Positions 61,670 to 64,000 of a DNA stretch of 64,000 bases are shown here, piece after piece (positions within the stretch are counted from its first letter, which is position 1; every line of letters begins with the position of its first letter). A program made the translations under genes and the position numbers. The notes beneath the pieces are model-generated. The model made no database searches and was not told the origin of the DNA. It was given only the letters and a program-made list of their open reading frames with translations. Origin of the DNA: Doris montereyensis (taxonomy: Eukaryota > Mollusca > Gastropoda > Nudibranchia > Dorididae); assembly GCA_037039925.1 (NCBI GenBank), contig JAXRKP010000015.1:417501-481500 (forward strand), in the 5' to 3' direction.

Positions 61670-61940
61670 AAGTCCCTTCAAGGCCCTGATGGAGCTTATT
61701 CTGGTTTCTATTGCATGAAAACGAACAGGTAATGATAATCACCTCCTGGACAGAATGCTAGTCAGTAGCAGGATTTTACTCCAAAGTTACTGCTGGTACA
61801 TGTACCCATTAGCATCTGGATTGAGTAAGAAAAATGCAGGTTAAAGCATTTTCCGTGACGGATTTAGCATTACTAGGATTCGAAATCAGGAACTTATCAT
61901 CCCAAACCTAACAACCTAACCACTGGGCCACAAATGCCAC
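61670..61940 (-). repeat. SINE family 3 (tRNA-derived)
   Basis: TCCCTTCAAGGCCCTGATGG ... GGATTCGAAATCAGGAAC ... CTAACCACTGGGCC. Confidence 0.75.
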
Positions 61941-62147
61941 CATCATTACCATAATACATGTACATGGTTATGACTGTAAAAAGAGGAGTAGAATGGTCTA
62001 TCACTACATTTAGTTTCACTGACTTCATGAACTTTCAATTTCGGGTTGCTAAATCAATTTTTTTTATGTGTGGAATACATTTTGTTAGTTGAAAAACAAA
62101 CCAACATGATTCTGATCGATTTTCAAATCTTCTTCTCCTTTGTACAG

Positions 62148-62279
62148 AAAGAACAGCGTCCTACTCCATTGTTGCTGTACAACGACACCTACCCAGTCAC
62201 TCGAGGTAGCAAAAGTGATATTTTCCTCCTACAGGGAAGCCCGTCGCTGTTGACAGACATGAGGCTTCCAGATTTTTAA
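62148..62279 (+). CDS. SLC9C1: SLC9C candidate terminal exon
   Basis: Acceptor TGTACAG, entry phase 0, 43 codons then TAA at 62277-62279. It encodes KEQRPTPLLLYNDTYPVTRG, SKSDIFLLQGSPSLLTDMRL and PDF. The phrase SDI(F/I)LLQG matches the short conserved strand near the C-terminus of SLC9C proteins as I know the family, and the following stop and polyA signal support a last exon. The link to exon q is not shown, because the exon(s) in between were not found. Confidence 0.6.
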   Translation, partial: KEQRPTPLLLYNDTYPVTRGSKSDIFLLQGSPSLLTDMRLPDF

Positions 62280-62312
62280 ATGCCGTCCAGATAGAAAATG
62301 AATAATGAATTG

Positions 62313-62318
62313 AATAAA
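62313..62318 (+). promoter_or_regulatory. Polyadenylation signal AATAAA
   Basis: AATAAA lies 34 bp after the stop of the terminal exon. A GT-rich stretch with GTTTGTTTTTTTCGG follows at about 62380. Confidence 0.55.
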
Positions 62319-62514
62319 TAATTAATCTTGTGTGCCAGTCATTACGTGTTTGTAATCAGAAACTTAAATAGCCAAGTAAAGTTTGTTTTTTTCGGAGGGT
62401 GGGGTCGGGGGGTTATGCTTCTTTTTTTTTTTAACCTCTTCGCTCAATGTTTTCTTTCTGGATTGATTATCCCCCCCCACCCCACCTTTTTTCAGTATTT
62501 TCTTTTCTCTCTTC

Positions 62515-63810
62515 TATCCCACTCTGACTTAAATTTACCTTAAAAATCTATCCCACTCTGACTTAAATTTACCTTAAGAATCTATCCCACTATGACTTAA
62601 ATTTACCTTAAGAATCTATCCCACTCTGACTTAAATTTACCTTAAAAATCTATCCCACTATGACTTAAATTTACCACATCTATCCCATTATGACTTAAAT
62701 TTGTCTTCTATCTCACTATAACTTATATTTGCCTTAAAATCTATCGCACTATGATTTAAATTTGCCTTAAAAATCTATCCCACTATGACTTAAATTTGCT
62801 TTAAAAATCTATCCCACTATGACTTAAATTTGCTTTAAAAATCTATCCCACTATGATTTAAATTTGCCTTAAAAATCTATCCCACTATGACTTAAATTTG
62901 CTTTAAAAATCTATCCCACTATGACTTAAATTTGCCTTCTATCCCACTATGACTTAAATTTGCCTTCTATCCCACTATGACTTAAATTTGTCTTCTATCC
63001 CACTATGACTTAAATTTGTCTTCTATCCCACTATGACTTAAATTTGCCTTCTATCCCACTATGACTTAAATTTGTTTTCTATCCCACTATGACCTAAATT
63101 TGTCTTCTATCCCACTATGACTTAAATTTGTCTTCTATCCCACTATGACTTAAATTTGTCTTCTATCCCACTATGACTTAAATTTGTCTTCTATCCCACT
63201 ATGACTTAAATTTGTCTTCTATCCCACTATGATTTAAATTTGTTTTCTATCCCACTATGATATAAATTTGCCTTCTATCCCACTATGACTTAAATTTGTC
63301 TTCTATCCCACTATGACTTAAATTTGCCTTCTATCCCACTATGATTTAAATTTGCCTTCTATCCCACTATGACTTAAATTTGTCTTCTATCCCACTATGA
63401 CTTAAATTTGTCTTCTATCCCACTATGACTTAAATTTGTCTTCTATCCCACTATAACTTAAATTTGTCTTCTATCCCACTATAACTTAAATTTGCCTTCT
63501 ATCCCACTATAACTTAAATTTTGGTTATATCCCACTATGACTTAAATTTCGTTATATCCCACTATGACTTAAATTGGCCTTCTATCTCACTATGACTTAA
63601 ATTTCGTTATATCCCACTATGACTTAAATTTGTCTTCTATCTTACTATGACTTAAATTTGTCTTCTATCCCACTATGACTTAAATTTGTCTTCTATCCCA
63701 CTATGACTTAAATTTGTCTTCTATCTCACTATGACTTAAATTTGTCTTCTATCCCACTATAACTTAAATTTGCGTTATATCCCACTATGACTTAAATTTG
63801 CCTTTAAAAT
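62515..63810 (+). repeat. Minisatellite with two periods, 3' of the gene
   Basis: Core CTATCCCACTATGACTTAAA plus TTTG. Units at 62515-62930 are about 34-36 bp because of an extra CCTTAAAAAT. Units from 62930 to 63810 are about 28 bp with CTTCTATC. About 43 units in total. Confidence 0.95.
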
Positions 63811-63944
63811 ATTTTTGTGCTATTAATGACTGTCCCATGTTTTATTTTTCTAAGTTGCCAAGGAATTTTAAGTATCGGCGCGCTGAAATATGTAATACAT
63901 GTATAAATGATTAAGAAAACTTGCAGACTCAAATAGCTAATATT

Positions 63945-63992
63945 GGCTGAACAAGATGAAACCCCGGATTCGAATCCTAGCAAAACTGGATC
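63945..63992 (-). repeat. tRNA-like SINE fragment at the window edge
   Basis: GGATTCGAATCC is a B-box-like palindrome; the rest runs off the edge or is lost. Confidence 0.4.
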
Positions 63993-64000
63993 CGACATGT

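Overview
This is a repeat-rich, intron-rich animal genomic window with no prokaryotic features. The long introns, tRNA-derived SINEs, RTE-type LINEs, long CT/TA/TATC microsatellites and frequent tctagatctagat motifs suggest a marine invertebrate, perhaps a mollusc. I cannot fix the taxon from sequence alone.

One host gene is recognisable. It lies on the + strand and runs across nearly the whole window, with exons from 4762 to a stop codon at 62279. Eighteen exons are proposed and none is given as a single long ORF. Their intron phases fit together at every junction I could test except one. In order they encode the C-terminal half of a Na+/H+ exchanger membrane domain (4762-12721), a linker with a CxxC motif (16489-23927), a voltage-sensor-like four-helix domain (34250-42305), a cytosolic linker (43681-46630), a cyclic-nucleotide-binding domain (48070 to about 54756) and a probable C-terminal exon with a polyA signal (62148-62318). 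This order of domains is diagnostic of the SLC9C family (sperm-specific Na+/H+ exchanger, sNHE). The first exons, with the N-terminal exchanger helices, lie left of the window, and one or more exons between 54756 and 62148 were not found. Three or four exons carry an apparent 1-nt indel, mostly in short A runs.

Everything else sits in or around the introns. Positions 1-1640 hold a minus-strand LTR retrotransposon (partial LTR, tRNA-Pro-type primer site, gag). RTE LINEs lie at about 1640-4452 (-), 7816-11077 (+, with target-site duplication), 18538-20310 (+, inside a foldback element), 21127-23752 (+, second clade), 35651-40267 (-, split by a nested second-clade element) and 58448-58894 (+). 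A Tc1/IS630-like transposase remnant is at about 53450-54450 (-), CR1/Jockey-like LINE ends are at about 16620-17150 (-) and 31480-31720 (+), and at least four tRNA-derived SINE families occur. Four large minisatellites occur (26019-29975, 34500-35250, 40500-41890, 62515-63810), plus microsatellites up to about 1.3 kb.

The most unusual observation is the 4-kb, 53-bp-period minisatellite at 26019-29975. Its first unit is the 3' end of a proposed SLC9C exon together with its splice donor, so the array repeats a GTGAGT/GTAAGT-like donor dozens of times directly after the real one.
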